Below are positions 47,801 through 61,194 of a stretch of DNA of 64,000 nucleotides, piece after piece. Made by a program: the position numbers and the translations under genes. This stretch comes from Fratercula arctica (Eukaryota; Chordata; Aves; Charadriiformes; Alcidae). The notes beneath the pieces were generated by a model that did no database searches, was not told the DNA's origin, and was given only the letters and a program-made list of their open reading frames with translations. The stretch is from assembly GCA_947846985.1 (NCBI GenBank), contig CANTUZ010000001.1, positions 36,356,727-36,420,726 on the forward strand. Direction: 5' to 3'. The first letter of the stretch is position 1, and every line of letters starts with the position of its first letter.

Positions 47801-50800
47801 AAAAAGGAAAAAAAACCCAAAAACCCAGAATTGACAATTATGACAAAACTGACAGAACTTACAAATTTCATTAAAGGAATATACTAATTATACATATGAG
47901 TAAATGTATGCATGCAACTTATAATGTGCTAGTGTTGGATGATTTTTCATATTAAAAGAAATTGTATCGAAATGAAAATATTTCATACCCTATGGCTAAT
48001 CAAGAGTGCATTCATTGCAAAGAATCAGGTAATGCCACACCTTGGGAACCATCTGAACAGATCCTCCAAAGATTGAGAAATATGGCTATCTAGAGAAGAA
48101 GGCTAAATGTCTGTCATTTCATAACCTTGACACAGTTTCTATGTGTAAGGTTAGAATGACAATATTGGTCTGGAAATCACTGTGTAACAAACTACTAGAA
48201 TGCATATAGTTGTTGGCCATTGTAGGAAAAATTGTCAGAATTAACAAATTTTTTGACAGAATTGTCAGCTTGCAAAAAAACCCAAAAGAATTAAATATGT
48301 TAAGATTTTCTTCTATTTTTGAAGGGGAGATGTTCAGGAGGTGATGGCTGATGCCAAATATATATATATATTATGCTTTGTACATCACCAGCATTGTGCT
48401 AGCTGCTCTTAGAAAAAAAGAGGATATATTTGTGCACATTCAACAGCCCCCTTGGGAAACACCATTCCTCAAACTGCCATTTGGGCTGTGTTTAGTACAC
48501 AAGGTGTTTTACCAAAAAATGCAACACTTCTTGATGTCGTATAGGTTACTGAGGTCTACACAGATGACATTTTTGACCTGGGGAAAAGACAGTAGAAGAG
48601 CGTTACCAGAGACTCTAAGCAGGATTTGAATGAAACAAAAAACACAGAGAAAAAAAAAATTAAAAAAAAAATTGTGGGAAACTGAAATTAAAAATACGTA
48701 AAAGTAAGAGAAATTAACAGAACAGACCTACAGATATAAAACAGTAAACTACAGCTGCCAAAAAAGTTTGATTCAAAAAACAGGGAACAAATGTAAAGAT
48801 GCTTTGGGTTGTGAACTATGCAAGGAAATTTCTGTCAATCCAGTTGTCCCAGAAATAAAAAATAGGAGTACTAAGGTACCAGAGACAATTATAGTTTTTA
48901 CAAGGAACCTGGAAACAAAAGAAATTTAAAGGGCTCTAACAGTGATGTGCTATGAAAGTACTTCCAAAACTAATTTCTCCACTGATGTATCTGAGGAAAG
49001 AAATAATACAGTCAGAACTAGTGGTGTTTCTGTGAAAGGATGAAAATGACATTAATCTTTCCCACCACACATTTAGCAGCATAAGCCAATTCCAGAATAT
49101 ATTGAACATTGCTATTTACTTGAGATGCTAGATGACCGATATTAAATTTAATATCTTAATTTAATTTAATAATTGAATGTAATTAGGTTCAATATAAAAC
49201 AGTGTTTATTGTTAATTTATTATGGCTGGCTTTACAAAGAACTAACACGTTGGGAATCCTATCCTGCACAAAGTTTTCTAATGAGCTTTTGGGAATCAAC
49301 CAACCAAGCTAGGTAAGTACAGGTTATGCAAGGGCGATCAGCTGGAACATGGGCGCTCAATGAAGCAGACCTTTATTTGTCTCTTTGACACTGAGTGATT
49401 AGTAAACAAGAGGACGTTCGAGCTTACTGCATTGCTTGCCTCTACCACAGAATCATTTTTATTAATTTCATTGCTTTGGAAAACAGCTGACATTCAATCT
49501 GGCTGAGAGGACTAAGATATTTCTGAACTGACTTCAACAATCTTTCTTTTTGACAGCTGGCTTGCAATGAATGAAGCTGAGTAATCAGCCACTCATGTTT
49601 GAAATAGGAGCTGTACACCTGAAACACATCTTGAACTTGTATTTCAGATATGTTTGGAGCTATGAGTATGTTAACATTTTGCATAATTTTAGAGACACTT
49701 CTCACATCTTGATTGAATGCTGAACTTTGTATAATCAATTACATTGAAGGAGATATAATATTTTCTTGCTGATAATGGAAGCTGTTCAACTATTTTCATT
49801 TGCATTTTCCTGAGAACATCTCTTCCTCTGGACTGTGTGCATTTCAGCATTACCTTCCTTGTGATCAGTTTACCTCAGGAGTTCAGATTTTATAATTTTG
49901 GAGGACTGAGGGAATAGCATTTCCGTGAGGGTGTTTGTATTGCTGAAGCACCCGACTACTGACATTACCAATTATTCAAGTCATTTCTGCAGGGTATGAG
50001 CTCTGGACTGATTCTAAGGGGCCACAAATTGTAATTATACTATCTTTTTAAAACAAGATGATTTTTAATATGCTTTCATTAGCTTAGAGTGAGCTATGTC
50101 TGCAGTGTGAAATGTGCTTGGTCTGCAGATTGAAAAGGTTTGAAAAGTACTTGTCTTTCCGGTGTGAATCTTTCCACATGGTTTAGCAACAAAGGAGAAA
50201 TGAAACTTTATATTTCCAGAACGACACCTTACTGCTTGCAAAATCTGGGCGGGGCTGGCTTTTCTGTATTATTTTGAAATTTTATTTAATAATTGTAAGA
50301 TGTCTCATAGATTATTTTATTTTTTAAAGAGACTGTAAAAAGCATACACAGAAAAAAAAAGACATTTTTTATTCATATTGTTACAATCTAGTTCCTACAT
50401 CCAACACAAACCAGTCATGTGTAAGTGATCATTATAAAATTAGCGAGAGTTGTTTAAATTCTGTAGTTGCCATTGTCTCTACCATAGCTGATACATGATA
50501 GAAACCAGTGAAATCTTTGTGAATGTTCTTGTCAGCACCCAAACTCAAAGGTGTAAAATCACATACTGTGTTGCCAAAGTTGCTTCTTATCCCTATAAAG
50601 TCAGTATTGTGACTTATTAGATGGTCTCCTCCACTTTCATCATTTTAGTTAAAATAAATCAATTTATGACTGTGTCTTATTTTGTTCCCACTAGTTGTCA
50701 TATTTCAATTGGAAATAAAACATGCAAAAAATTGTAGTAGTTTCTAGTTAAGAGCACTGTGGCATGGTTATCTAGTCTGTTTTATTTATTTGCTGTAAGT

Positions 50801-52657
50801 TTACCGTGTGGATTTTGTAAATGTTAGTAAAAAAGGTGACAAAAAAGAAATCTGGCTGTTTGCTTGTCTTGACAGACTCACTCTGGATCATGTGGAATGC
50901 CAGAAGAAGCAGAAATGTTTCCTCTGCCAGTGGCATCTGAGTGTGCTCAGCCTGGAGGTGGTTCTAGACTTGAGGGCAGGGTAGGTACGGGGTTGGGAGA
51001 GAGAAAGAGACAGGTTGCAAATAGGAAACTTAAAGAAAAAAATAGAGGAAAGAGTTTAATCTGAAGCAGTGCAGACATCTGTGATACAGAACTAATCATT
51101 TGGAACCATGGAATCATTTGGAACTTCCAAATGGAAGACTCCTTTTACAGTCAAAGGAAAGAAATTGATCAGAATGTCCTAAGGTGAACATCAAAACAGT
51201 TTTGTGATTCACTCTATGAGCATCTGTTTCTTTCCATTGACTAAATAGAGAGCTTAGGGTGACTAACTGAGATATATGCAGGACTTTATAGATATATACT
51301 ATGACGCAATACTAGTACCTGTCTAAGAGATGCCTAAGAATAGAAGAAAGCAGATGCACCATCAAATCTGGTGTGACAAAACTATTTTCTCAGAGACCAA
51401 GAGGAGATAGTGTAGAGTCTGTTGCTTGAAGCACCCAGGTATTTCTATTACAGAAAAAGATTTCAGGGAAGGGTCTCAACATGTAAAGATTCAATGAATA
51501 TAAGGGAAACTGATTGTCAGCCCCTTTCTTTTCTTAATCTGTCTTACCCAAAGGATCTTTGTTTAATTATTTAAATTTTACTTTTTGTTTGTTTGTTTTA
51601 TTTTGTTTTTATGTTCTAGTAAAACAAAACATTAGATATAGAAAATACTTTAGGAAATTTCCAGGCATTTTAAAACTGTTCACTGTAATAGACTTATAAC
51701 ACAAGCTTTTCTTTAGCTAACGACTGTGTGTTATAGTATCATCATTACATATTCTCTCTACTTTTTTTTTTTTTTTCCTGAGAGTATTGAAAACATGTTA
51801 CTAGATGCTTTGTGGTTTTTGAAGAACATCAGTTGCTTCAGGTGAGAGGAGAAACCTGACAGCTTTCAGATGTGTATCTAGCCTTTTCCAATTTGTAAAT
51901 CCACATTAAGTATATGCTTTGTCTGTGTGCTTTGTCTGAAGTAGTTTGGCGTGAAAGCCTGTAGAACAATAGTAATAAAGTATTCCCTCTCTAGTTTCAA
52001 AATAATGATAAATAATGATATCTTATCAAACATCAAAGTAGAGCATCCAGTGTTTCAATAATGACCTGTTTGAAGAAATAGAGAGCATGATTATTATTGC
52101 AAATGACATGAAACAGGGATGGACAGTTAGGACACTGAAAGACAGGATTAGAATTTCTAATTGTTTGCATAAAATGGAGAAATGGACTGGAAAATAGGGA
52201 TAAATTAAGTAGGTACAAATGTGTTTTCATAAGCTTAGACAGAATAATTATCTATTCAAATACTAGACTATTGATTAGGTAGGTAGCAGAAGGAGGCAAA
52301 CATTCTAAGGCATCTATTAGGATGTATGAACAGTGTTTTATCATGTAAAACATAAGGAGTAAAACTGCTAATATTTGACTGTTACATTTTAAGAAAGATA
52401 TGAAGAGAGGACAATCCCAAGAAACAGTACAGGAATGAACCAGTAGATATGAGATACCAAAAAAAAAAAAGATGGAAAGAACTGGCATAATTTTCCCTAG
52501 AAAACTAAGGAAGGACATGATAAGCCATATTCACATTCATAGAAAGCTGACATGGAGAGGAAGGCAATAGTTTAAGTGTAGGATTTAAGAAAAGAAGATA
52601 AAAGTTGAAATTGCTGCAAGATAGACACATACTTTGTATAATGTTAAAAATAGTGAT
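44847..52657. other. Long AT-rich sequence, no gene identified
   Basis: Contains a T-rich microsatellite (45829-45898) and short poly-A runs. One minus-strand frame at 49442-49738 has protein-like composition (see findings). I recognise no gene and no dated mobile element here. Confidence 0.35.
45829..45898. repeat. T-rich microsatellite: poly-T, (GTTTT)n, (GGTTT)n
   Basis: Poly-T passes into pentanucleotide gtttt units and then ggttt units. Confidence 0.9.
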
Positions 52658-52850
52658 ACTCCTTCACATGCAGCTGTAACAGCTTGAGGTTATAGAAACA
52701 GGCTTGATTAATTGTGTGGTTCTCTGATGTACGTGTGCTGTATAATTAAGTAAAGTTTTCACTGAGTGGATAAATTATTCTAAATTATTCTAGTGGCCAA
52801 AGCTTTGCCATCAACCACCATTTTCTCCTGGAAGATATTTTCTTGTTTTG
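52658..52850 (+). repeat. Diverged direct repeat, copy A
   Basis: Shares with 55108-55310, in order: 'ctccttcacatgcagctg', 'ggcttgattaattg', 'tataattaagtaaag', 'actgagtggataaattatt', 'tctcctggaagatattttc'. About 200 bp with numerous substitutions and indels. It is either an old local duplication or two members of an unnamed family. Confidence 0.65.
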
Positions 52851-55107
52851 TATTGCTTGTTTGTTTGTTTGTTTTATTTTGTTGTTGTGCATGTTTGTTT
52901 TTTTTTTTTCCTGGGGGATGCATTTTCAATGTTATCAATCTTAGTAATTAAAAATAATTGGAAATTTTTATGGTTTCAGTTATGTGTGACAAAATTCAGA
53001 TGTTTTAAGGGAGGCTTCATTGTGCTGTGCACATATTTCCTAAAACTTTGAAATCATTAAAGCTTGCAAATTTGGCATTTAAAAGTTTACATACCAAAAT
53101 CACTATTGCAACAAGCAGCACAGTTCTTGAAAACTGCTGATGGCAGATAATCCCAAAATACAATTCTGCAGCCAATCTACTTTCATGGTCAGATGCTAAA
53201 TTTAGTCTGAAAGTACCTGTGGAAGTTATGGAGTTTTACTTAGTGGGGATCTTTAAAAATAGTTTGAAGAAACTGCCATCAGCAGTGATGAATGGCCTGG
53301 TGTTTGAAAGCTTGGTTTGTTCTTTTGATTTGCTCTATTCTATTTATTATAAAGTTGTCTAAACCACGAGGGAATGATGAAACAGAAGGGTGCACAGAAA
53401 ACTGTTTTTATATAGTAAGTTCCAAAAAGACTAGCAATGACTATGGGATCTTCTGTAAAGAAGGGAGTTATCCAGGGCGAGGAATGGGAGAAGAACCAAC
53501 CCAGAAGAAAGTATAAAGTGTCTGTGCGCCGAGACAGGCTTGAATGATTGGTAGTTTCATGAGTAGGAAAGAGCCAATCTGAAGAAAGAGAGAATATGAA
53601 GCTCAAAGAGTCGTGCCGAATTCTTCCTTACAAACTAGGTCAACCAATTTGTTGAGAAAGACAAAACAGAAATCTGAGGCAATGATGAGAAACATCTTTA
53701 CCAGATCCTAACTATCAAATATCATTTGGTAACTCGGAGGTATCAGACTTCAAGCAAAAGCAACCATCAGAGACCCTCCTTCTGGATGGAAAGGTGAATG
53801 TCCTAAATGCAGTAATAGATGGTGTAGAGGTTATATTGAACAACTTTTTATTTTGCAATCCTATTTTTTTCTATTTTATTGAAAGGAATTGTGTCTTATT
53901 ATTTTCACATTCATTCCTATACATGGTTCTCATTCCTTTTTTTTTCCGTTTACTGTTTTCCCTCTTGAACTTTTGTCTTAACTTTCATCTGCTTCACTTA
54001 TTTTTTTCTCTCATATGCAATCTTATGATTTTGGTGTTCAATGTCTTCAGCTCTGACCTTTGCTCTTAATATTTTTTTTTTCTTTAGCCTTTGTCTAAAT
54101 ATTCTTTAAAATTCTGTTTCTCCAGTCTCCTCATCCTTTATTTGTCATACTCAGTCTGACAATCAGTGGCCATGCCTTTTATGTTATTACTTACATGATA
54201 CACTCCACAGTGTTCTTTAACCTTTATATTTTCCACTCACCCGTCTGTTTCAACCATTCTTGTTACTCAAATGTTTGTCCTCAGTTTATTACCTCAGCCA
54301 TTGATGCTTTATTTGTTGCTTGGATTTTGTTTCTAGTGCTACCTTATCTACTTTTCCTCAAATCTTTGAGGTATTTGCCAAAACTATTCTTCTTGCCTGC
54401 AACACCCTTCTACTTCACCCCGAAAGGCTTTTTCTCTTTCATATTCTTCCTTAAGACTCAATTGTATTTAATATTTATAAAAACCAATCAGTCTGTAATA
54501 GTAAGGTAGGACCACAAAACGTTATGTCTACATACACTTAAACAGGACATTTTAAGCTAAACCATCTAGGTCCCACATTTTACATACTCTCAGACAACTC
54601 TAGTTTCTTCCTTTCTTACTATACAACCTGATGCATTGATTGAAATGAGATTACGCATTCTTTGGTAGAGGGATCATAAAAGATCATGATCTGTCCTGTG
54701 TTCACTCACAGATGCTATTTTTGCTCCAGCCCAGATAGCTATCACAGTAGGACAGAAACTAATTCAAGTGGAGGCATGAGCACCTGCTAGTTAGTCTAGT
54801 GCAGCTGCTTAGAACTGAGTCTCTCAAAAGCTTTAATTATAAAAAATACTAAAAACATAAGTGACTCAGAAAATCACTGGAGCTTACTTGGTAGATCTGA
54901 TTCAGAAAATTCTTGGCACAGAAAATGCAAAATCCAACCTGTGTTTTAATTTTAGACTACAATTTGAGTTTAGATCAGAAAGGCCCATCTCAAAAATCAC
55001 CCACTGAGTGAATACTACTGTGAATCCTCCACAACTACTCCCAGCCAACAAAGAAAGGAATGAAGCTGGAGTATTTTTTTAGATTACTGAACTTTAATTT
55101 TTCACAC
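52851..55107. other. AT-rich, pyrimidine-rich sequence, no gene seen
   Basis: The stretch 53830-54480 is pyrimidine-rich, and its plus-strand ORFs give Phe/Leu/Ser-rich hydrophobic translations typical of such composition rather than of membrane proteins. Confidence 0.4.
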
Positions 55108-55310
55108 CTCCTTCACATACAGCTGGGGTGGTTTGAAGAGTTAGTAATAGACTTGATTAATTGCTTGGCTTTTTGATGCAGGAATTCATACTATATAATT
55201 AGAGTTTTTACTGAAGTGGGTAAATTATTTCAAATCTTACATAGATGGGGGAGGCTTTCACTTCAAATATTTCTCACCAACAGCCGTTTCCCTCTGGAAG
55301 ATGTTTTTCA
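55108..55310 (+). repeat. Diverged direct repeat, copy B
   Basis: Partner of 52658-52850, same strand, 2.45 kb away: 'ctccttcacatacagctg', 'gacttgattaattg', 'tataattagag', 'actgaagtgggtaaattatt', 'ccctctggaagatg'. Confidence 0.65.
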
Positions 55311-55562
55311 TTGGGGCAGACATTTTCTAATTCAATAATATCAGGTTTTACAGTTCAAAGTAACAAGTCATTTTTGATATTTCAATTTTATGTACCCAAC
55401 TTGAGACAGCTTAGACAGTCCTGATTTTCTGGTGTGCTAAGGCTTTATTTGTAAAAGATTTCCTAGGCAGGGCCACCAAATGCTGAACTCTAAAATCACA
55501 TAGGTGAAAATAATGGATGTCTTCAGCACTGTCAGTAGGGAACAAAGTGGATTTGGTGTTTT

Positions 55563-56190
55563 CACAGAAACACAGAGTGGTTGAGGTTGGAAGACACCTT
55601 TAGAGGTCGTCTGGTTCAACACCCCTTCTCAAGCAAGGCCACCTAGAGCCGTTTGTGCAGGACCATATCCAAATGGCTTTTTAATACCTTCAAGGAGGGA
55701 GGCTCTACAACCTCCCTGAGCAGCCTGTGCAAATGCTCAGTTACCCTCACAGGAAAAAAGTGTTTCCTGACATTCAGATAGTCTCCTGTGTTTCAGTTTG
55801 TGCCCATTGCCTGCAGTCCTGCCACTAGGAATCACTGAAAAGACTCTGGCTCTATTCTCTTTGCACTCTCTCTGCAGGTATTTATATGCATTGATGAGAT
55901 CCTCGCTGAGTTTGCAGCCTTCTTTTCCAGGTTAAACAATTCCAGTCCTGTCATCCTTTCCTCGTATGTAAGCTGCTCCAGACCCTTAATCACCTTTGTG
56001 GCCCTTCGTTGGACTCTCTCCAGTATGTCCATGTCCCTCTTGCACTGAGGAGCCCAGGACTGGACACAGTACTCCAGATGTGGTCTCACTAGTTCTTAAT
56101 AGAAGGGAAGGATGACCACTCTTGACCTACTGGCAAAACTTTGCCTAATGCAGCCCAGGATAACATTAGTCTTAGTAATAACCACATCAG
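55563..56190 (-). mobile_element. CR1: CR1 LINE, different subfamily, 3' part
   Basis: Plus-strand order reversed from CR1: 'cacagagtggttgaggttggaag', 'cctccctgagcagcctgtgc', 'cctcctcgtatgtaagctgctcc'-like and 'ggccctt...tggac' blocks, then 'atgcagcccaggataac'. The minus frame 55832-56089 reads [20 protein letters not shown], a typical CR1 ORF2 end. It differs from the other CR1 copies here in its 3' UTR, so it is another, older subfamily. Confidence 0.9.
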
Positions 56191-56794
56191 AGCAGGTGGA
56201 TATTTCTTGAAGGAACTATGGCCCCTGGGAAAGACCCATAATGGAGCAGGGGAAAAGTGTGAGGAGGAATAAGAGGAAGAGAGAACTGACCAGAGTTTAG
56301 TTATGAACTGACCACAGCCCTCCGTTCCCCATGATCCTTGCACCACTTCACGGGGGCAGGGGGAAGAGGAGTTGGGAATGAAAGAGTGAAGTTGAACCTA
56401 GGGAAAAAGAGAGGTGAGGGGAAGGTGTTATTTTAACTTGTCTTTGTTTCTCACCATTTTAAACAATAATAAATTAAATAATTTTCCCCAAGTGGTGTTT
56501 GTTTTGCCAGTCATGATAATTGGTTATGTAATCTCTCTGTCTTTATCTCAACTCATGAGGTTTTTTATCATATTTTATTCTTTCAGGGCAAGTGAGAGAG
56601 CAGCTTTGTGTGCTTCTGGCAAGCAGACAGAGTCAATGCAGTACATCACTATATCATGATTAGTCCCTATTTATGCTCAGGAAAAATTAGTTTACTAAAC
56701 ATGTAAATAATTACTTATTTTAAAATATTTGACTTTGCATATATTCCATGTATTAAGGTTAGGGAAACTAAAGACTGTATTGAGCAATTGAGTC
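56191..56794. other. Sequence between two CR1 fragments, no gene seen
   Basis: No gene or named repeat recognised. Confidence 0.4.
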
Positions 56795-57213
56795 TTAGGA
56801 GAAGCAACTGAGGGAGCTGGGGTTGTTCAGCCTGGAGAAAAGGAGGCTGAGGGGGGACCTTATCGCTCTCTGCAACTACCTGAAAGGAGGTTGTAGTGAG
56901 GTGGGGGTCGGTCTCTTCTCCCAAGTAACAAGTGACAGGACAAGAGGAAATGGCCTCAAGTTGTGCCAGGGGATCTTTAGGTTGGATATTAGGAAAAATT
57001 TCTTTACTGAAAGGTCAATCAAACATTGGAACAGGCTGCCCAGGGAAATGGTTGAGTCACCATCCCTGGAGGTATTTAAAAGACATGCAGATGTGGTGCT
57101 CAGGGACATGGTTTAGTGGTGGACTTGGCAGTGCTAGGTTTATGGTTGGGCTCAATGACCTTAGCGGTCTTTTCCACCATAAATGAATCTATGGTTCTAT
57201 GATTCTGTGATCT
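56795..57213 (+). mobile_element. CR1: CR1 LINE, 3' part
   Basis: Blocks 'ggggttgttcagcctggagaa', 'gggggaccttatcgctctctgcaactacctg', 'caagaggaaatggcctcaag' and 'ggttggatattaggaaaaa' are followed by the 3' UTR and a tail 'gaatctatggttctatgattctgtga'. The minus-strand ORF across it is a shadow. It faces the CR1 at 55563-56190 tail-outward. Confidence 0.92.
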
Positions 57214-58296
57214 TGCGTGTTCAATGACACTTTGGTGTTGAGAGGCAACTCTTCTCAAGTTCATATTCTCTAAAGTACACAGAGTAGTGAACACTTTTTA
57301 AATTCAGCCTATAAGACACACGCTGTATAATATCACATTCATTGATTCTATGAAGAAATAAAACCCTAACAAAAAGATGTCAAGAAAACTAGAGGTGATT
57401 TTTGGCAGATTGATAAATCCTGAAGAAGTTACTTCTTGCACAATTATCCTTCAAAGATGGGAAAAATACACACATTTATTTTACTTTTATATCTTGTTGC
57501 AACTCTTCACAATACTTAATTTAGCTGTTACTTTGATATAATCTTATTGATTAAGCAGGTGTTTTGTTTGAACGACAATGTTTCCATGGAGATGGCAGGG
57601 CAGGAAGGCATATTTCTGAGATGCCATACATCTGACACAAATAATAGGATTTCTCTGGGTGGATAGCACACTTTGTGTAATGCCACATGGAACAGGTTGG
57701 AGACCAGTGGTCTTACTAGCAGACCTTTGAAGATTCTACGTACCTTTGAAGATTCTATTCTTCACTAACTAGCAAGATGGACGCAAGGGAAAAATCAAAA
57801 AAAGAAAAAAAAAAAAAAAAGAGGCAAACTAAACGCATGGCTCTTGGAACTTTGCACTCCAAGTAGGTTTTGGCTTTACCTGTCTTGAACCACTTAATAT
57901 CTCAAATGACACCATGGTATTATTTACTTATTCCCTTAATTTTCCTATCAGGAAGCTACAACTCACTTCTGCTATGTGCTGAGTATTCTGGCAAGGCTGA
58001 GAATAAATTCCAACAATTTCTGTTGACATTGAGCATGACCTGCAGCTCACTGAACTCAGATAAAAATAGTATTCTTTTTGTTTCAAGGGGCATGTTCAGA
58101 GGTGGTAGCTGTGGCACTTACTAGATTGCTGCAAACACCCCATTCTGTCACAATTATTTCAAGCAGAAGCAAAATGGATGGTTACTGGCATTATTGTCTG
58201 AATCCTTCAAAAAGGGTTTTATTCTGGGGGGACTGGGGGTCGTGGTATTTTCTTGTTCGTTTTCTTACTGTTGTTTTTCCCCAGAAACCTAGTTTT

Positions 58297-58317
58297 AAAA
58301 AAAAAAAAAAAAAAAAA
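58297..58317. repeat. Poly-A run (21)
   Basis: Homopolymer 13 bp left of the GAGGA array. Confidence 0.9.
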
Positions 58318-58330
58318 TCAACACTGTCTC

Positions 58331-58425
58331 GAGGAGAGGAGAGGAGAGGAGAGGAGAGGAGAGGAGAGGAGAGGAGAGGAGAGGAGAGGAGAGGAGAGGA
58401 GAGGAGAGGAGAGGAGAGGAGCGGA
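58331..58425. repeat. (GAGGA)19 pentanucleotide microsatellite
   Basis: Nineteen tandem GAGGA units; only the last is altered (GCGGA). Pure purine on the plus strand, so able to form triplex (H-DNA) structures. Confidence 0.95.
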
Positions 58426-59194
58426 GCATTGAATTTTCTTCTTATATCTTCCTATCACTTTTATAGCATAAGAATTTTAAGACTGGTATTAACATACCAG
58501 ATGTATTGCTTAACAGCGTATTAAGTATAAGAAAACAATATTTATCTGCTTGAAAACCTTGTTTGGAACACAATACAAAAAAGAAGCCCTTTGGGATATG
58601 TTTTCAAGTAGTTTTTATTCATAAGCCTTTAACTACTCACTCCTTTAAAGGGATAAATCCTAGCTCTTGCATACAGCTAAAGAATACGATCTGAGGTTTA
58701 GTCAGAATAGATACCTCCTAAAATGTACACAGGCAATGGAAATTGTCTATCAAACATCTTTCCTCAGGAGGGCTCTGAAACTGGATAAGAGGGTCTCGGG
58801 ATCTCCTGGCCATATCCTTGCTTCTTCAACAAAACTGTTCTATGGTCCAGTCACTGTTGCAATGTTTTCATGAGCTACAGTGCATCACAGAAGAATCACA
58901 GCATACTCTGAATAATATAATTTTAATAGTTTCACTGTCTCCCAGGCCTTCCCGAGGTTAAGTAAGCTTTTTTTGCAAAGTGATCTTTTTTAATAATGAA
59001 GGAATATATGAAAGAGGAAAATAAATTCTATTGATATATGCATGGAACACACATGATTATTCCCAAAGCCTCATCAAATAAAATAAGAATCCTAGAAAAC
59101 TGATTTCTGGGAAGTAAAAACATCTGACCAGTGATTTAGATGGTCAAAGATGAGATTATAACATATATTGAATGTATTTCAGAAAAAAACCCAA

Positions 59195-59225
59195 ACAAAT
59201 AAACAAACAAACAAACAAACAAAAA
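59195..59225. repeat. (AAAC)n microsatellite
   Basis: Tandem aaac units within an A-rich stretch. Confidence 0.85.
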
Positions 59226-61169
59226 GACCAAAACAAAAACAGAAAAACCAACAACCCAACATTAAAGGAATAAAATAGCGGTGAATTAAGGAAGTGAGTT
59301 ACAGTAGAGAGTCTAACAATTAAATTATATTTTCTGATCCTACAGTATGTATTCGACTACATATATATATATCTCTATCTATGTAAATATACACATATAT
59401 TTGAATGATAATGAATTGTAGCAGACAAATCTAACTGGAAGGCCTGACATGAGCCCGTTAGCACTTAGTGTGAATGGATATTTTGTTACTGAGCAACTGA
59501 GCAGGAAAAACACAGGGCTGAACAGAGAAAACAAAGCAGACAGTTGAAAGCACTAAAACATGCTTGTTATTCAGTTGATTTTTTGCTTTGTGGGGTTTTT
59601 TTGTTTGTTTGGGTTTTGTTGTTCTTGTTTTCTGGGGCACTGTCTGACAGAATTTATAACTATTTCTGGAAGAGAAATCTTATAAATTAGAGGAATGTAA
59701 AATACAGATTTTGGAAACTCAGGGGTTTCTTTTTCCTCAGCACAGTTCTCTGCAGCTTTTATAAACTTTTAAATAAAGCCACTTTCTAAAAACAAAAGCT
59801 ATCTGATTTTTATCAGAGTGCAGATACGGTGATTTTTTATTTTTTGCTTTTTTTCCCCAGTTATAGAAACATTATTATACTGGACTTCAACTGGAAGTCA
59901 GGCTTGTCCCAAATACAAGAGAGTCCTCATACATACTTTTAGATTTGAAATGTTGACACGAATACAGATCCATGTAAGAGGAAACACTTCTACTTACTGT
60001 AACCCTCTGTTTTTAATCCCATCTATTACAGTATACAGGAGACAGTCTTCCAGGAGACAGTAAGTAGATGGTACTTTCCTTCTCCTTTATTCCATAGTAA
60101 AGCTCCTTTAAAGGTAATTTTATTTTATTGAAATATGTATTTATACCTGCATTACAGCAACAGAATATTGTGTTTTCTGAGGTTTGTAAGTATAAGTCAC
60201 ACTGGTGCCTTATAATTACCCACACATATTTGCAGACATGCAACTCTTGTTTTCTCCCCTCTTCCTTCTTCCTATCATGCACTGTATTGGACCAAGTATT
60301 GTGAAATGGGATGTATCAGTGCACTGCCAGGAACAATCATTCTTTCTTGTCTTTTTCCAAAGAGACATTGTTCCTCATAATGAAAGGAAAATGGGAACTG
60401 AAGACTAATAAACCTTTATGAAAAGATATTTTTTTAAATCTTCTAAGACAGGCAAACTTAATAAACCTAACAAAATACTGTACATTTTGCTTGCTGTGCT
60501 TTTATCTAATCTTATAATACAAGATATTTTTATCACTTTGATGAGTGTAAGGTACTGTACTTAGTGACTAGAGGTGTTACACAATGACACTTGGAGTACG
60601 TTGTAATCAACAAAATAATCCTGGTTTGTTGCCTTCCTTTGAAGGCCTGTCACAGCACAAGGACACTTTGTCTATTCCATCTTAATACTATTTTCCCCTG
60701 GCTTTCATCTCTTCTGTAAACCACAAAACATAATGGTAAATGGCTTAACCAAATGGACATAAATGTTAGTACCATTATTTTCCCTTTGAGGGCCAAACTA
60801 TCACAGCAGGGCTCCTGAATGAAGCACAGTGATGTAACAATATGTGTAGCTGTACACAGAATAGACGACTGTGAAAAGGATATGGGAAAAACATGATGAC
60901 AAGTATCAGGATAATAAGGGGAACAGAATATGAAAGGTTGGCTGGTAATCTGTTCTGATCTGAGCTGTACCATGTTTTAACTGTCAGCAGCAAAACTTGA
61001 ACTGAATAGACTTCAAAGGAAATGAAATCCCGCGAAGGACGTAAAGAATTATCCAAAGGTTGCAATTTTATTTGTTTTCTGGGGCAGTCTATGTTGAGCA
61101 ACTTTTCCTTTTCTTTTAATTAAAACAAAATGTAACCAAAGAGAAGAAAGATTTCCGTCACAGAGCAAG

Positions 61170-61194
61170 AAAAAAAAAAAAAAAAAAAAAAAAA
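61170..61194. repeat. Poly-A run (25)
   Basis: Uninterrupted A homopolymer with no attached retrocopy recognised on its left. Confidence 0.9.

Noticed and set aside
53794..54509. Hydrophobic ORFs resembling membrane proteins
   Set aside because: A pyrimidine-rich tract encodes Phe, Leu and Ser by composition. No start context, topology pattern or splice signals.
58078..58524. 148-aa plus-strand ORF with RGEE repeats
   Set aside because: The repeats are the translation of the GAGGA microsatellite and the lysines come from the poly-A.
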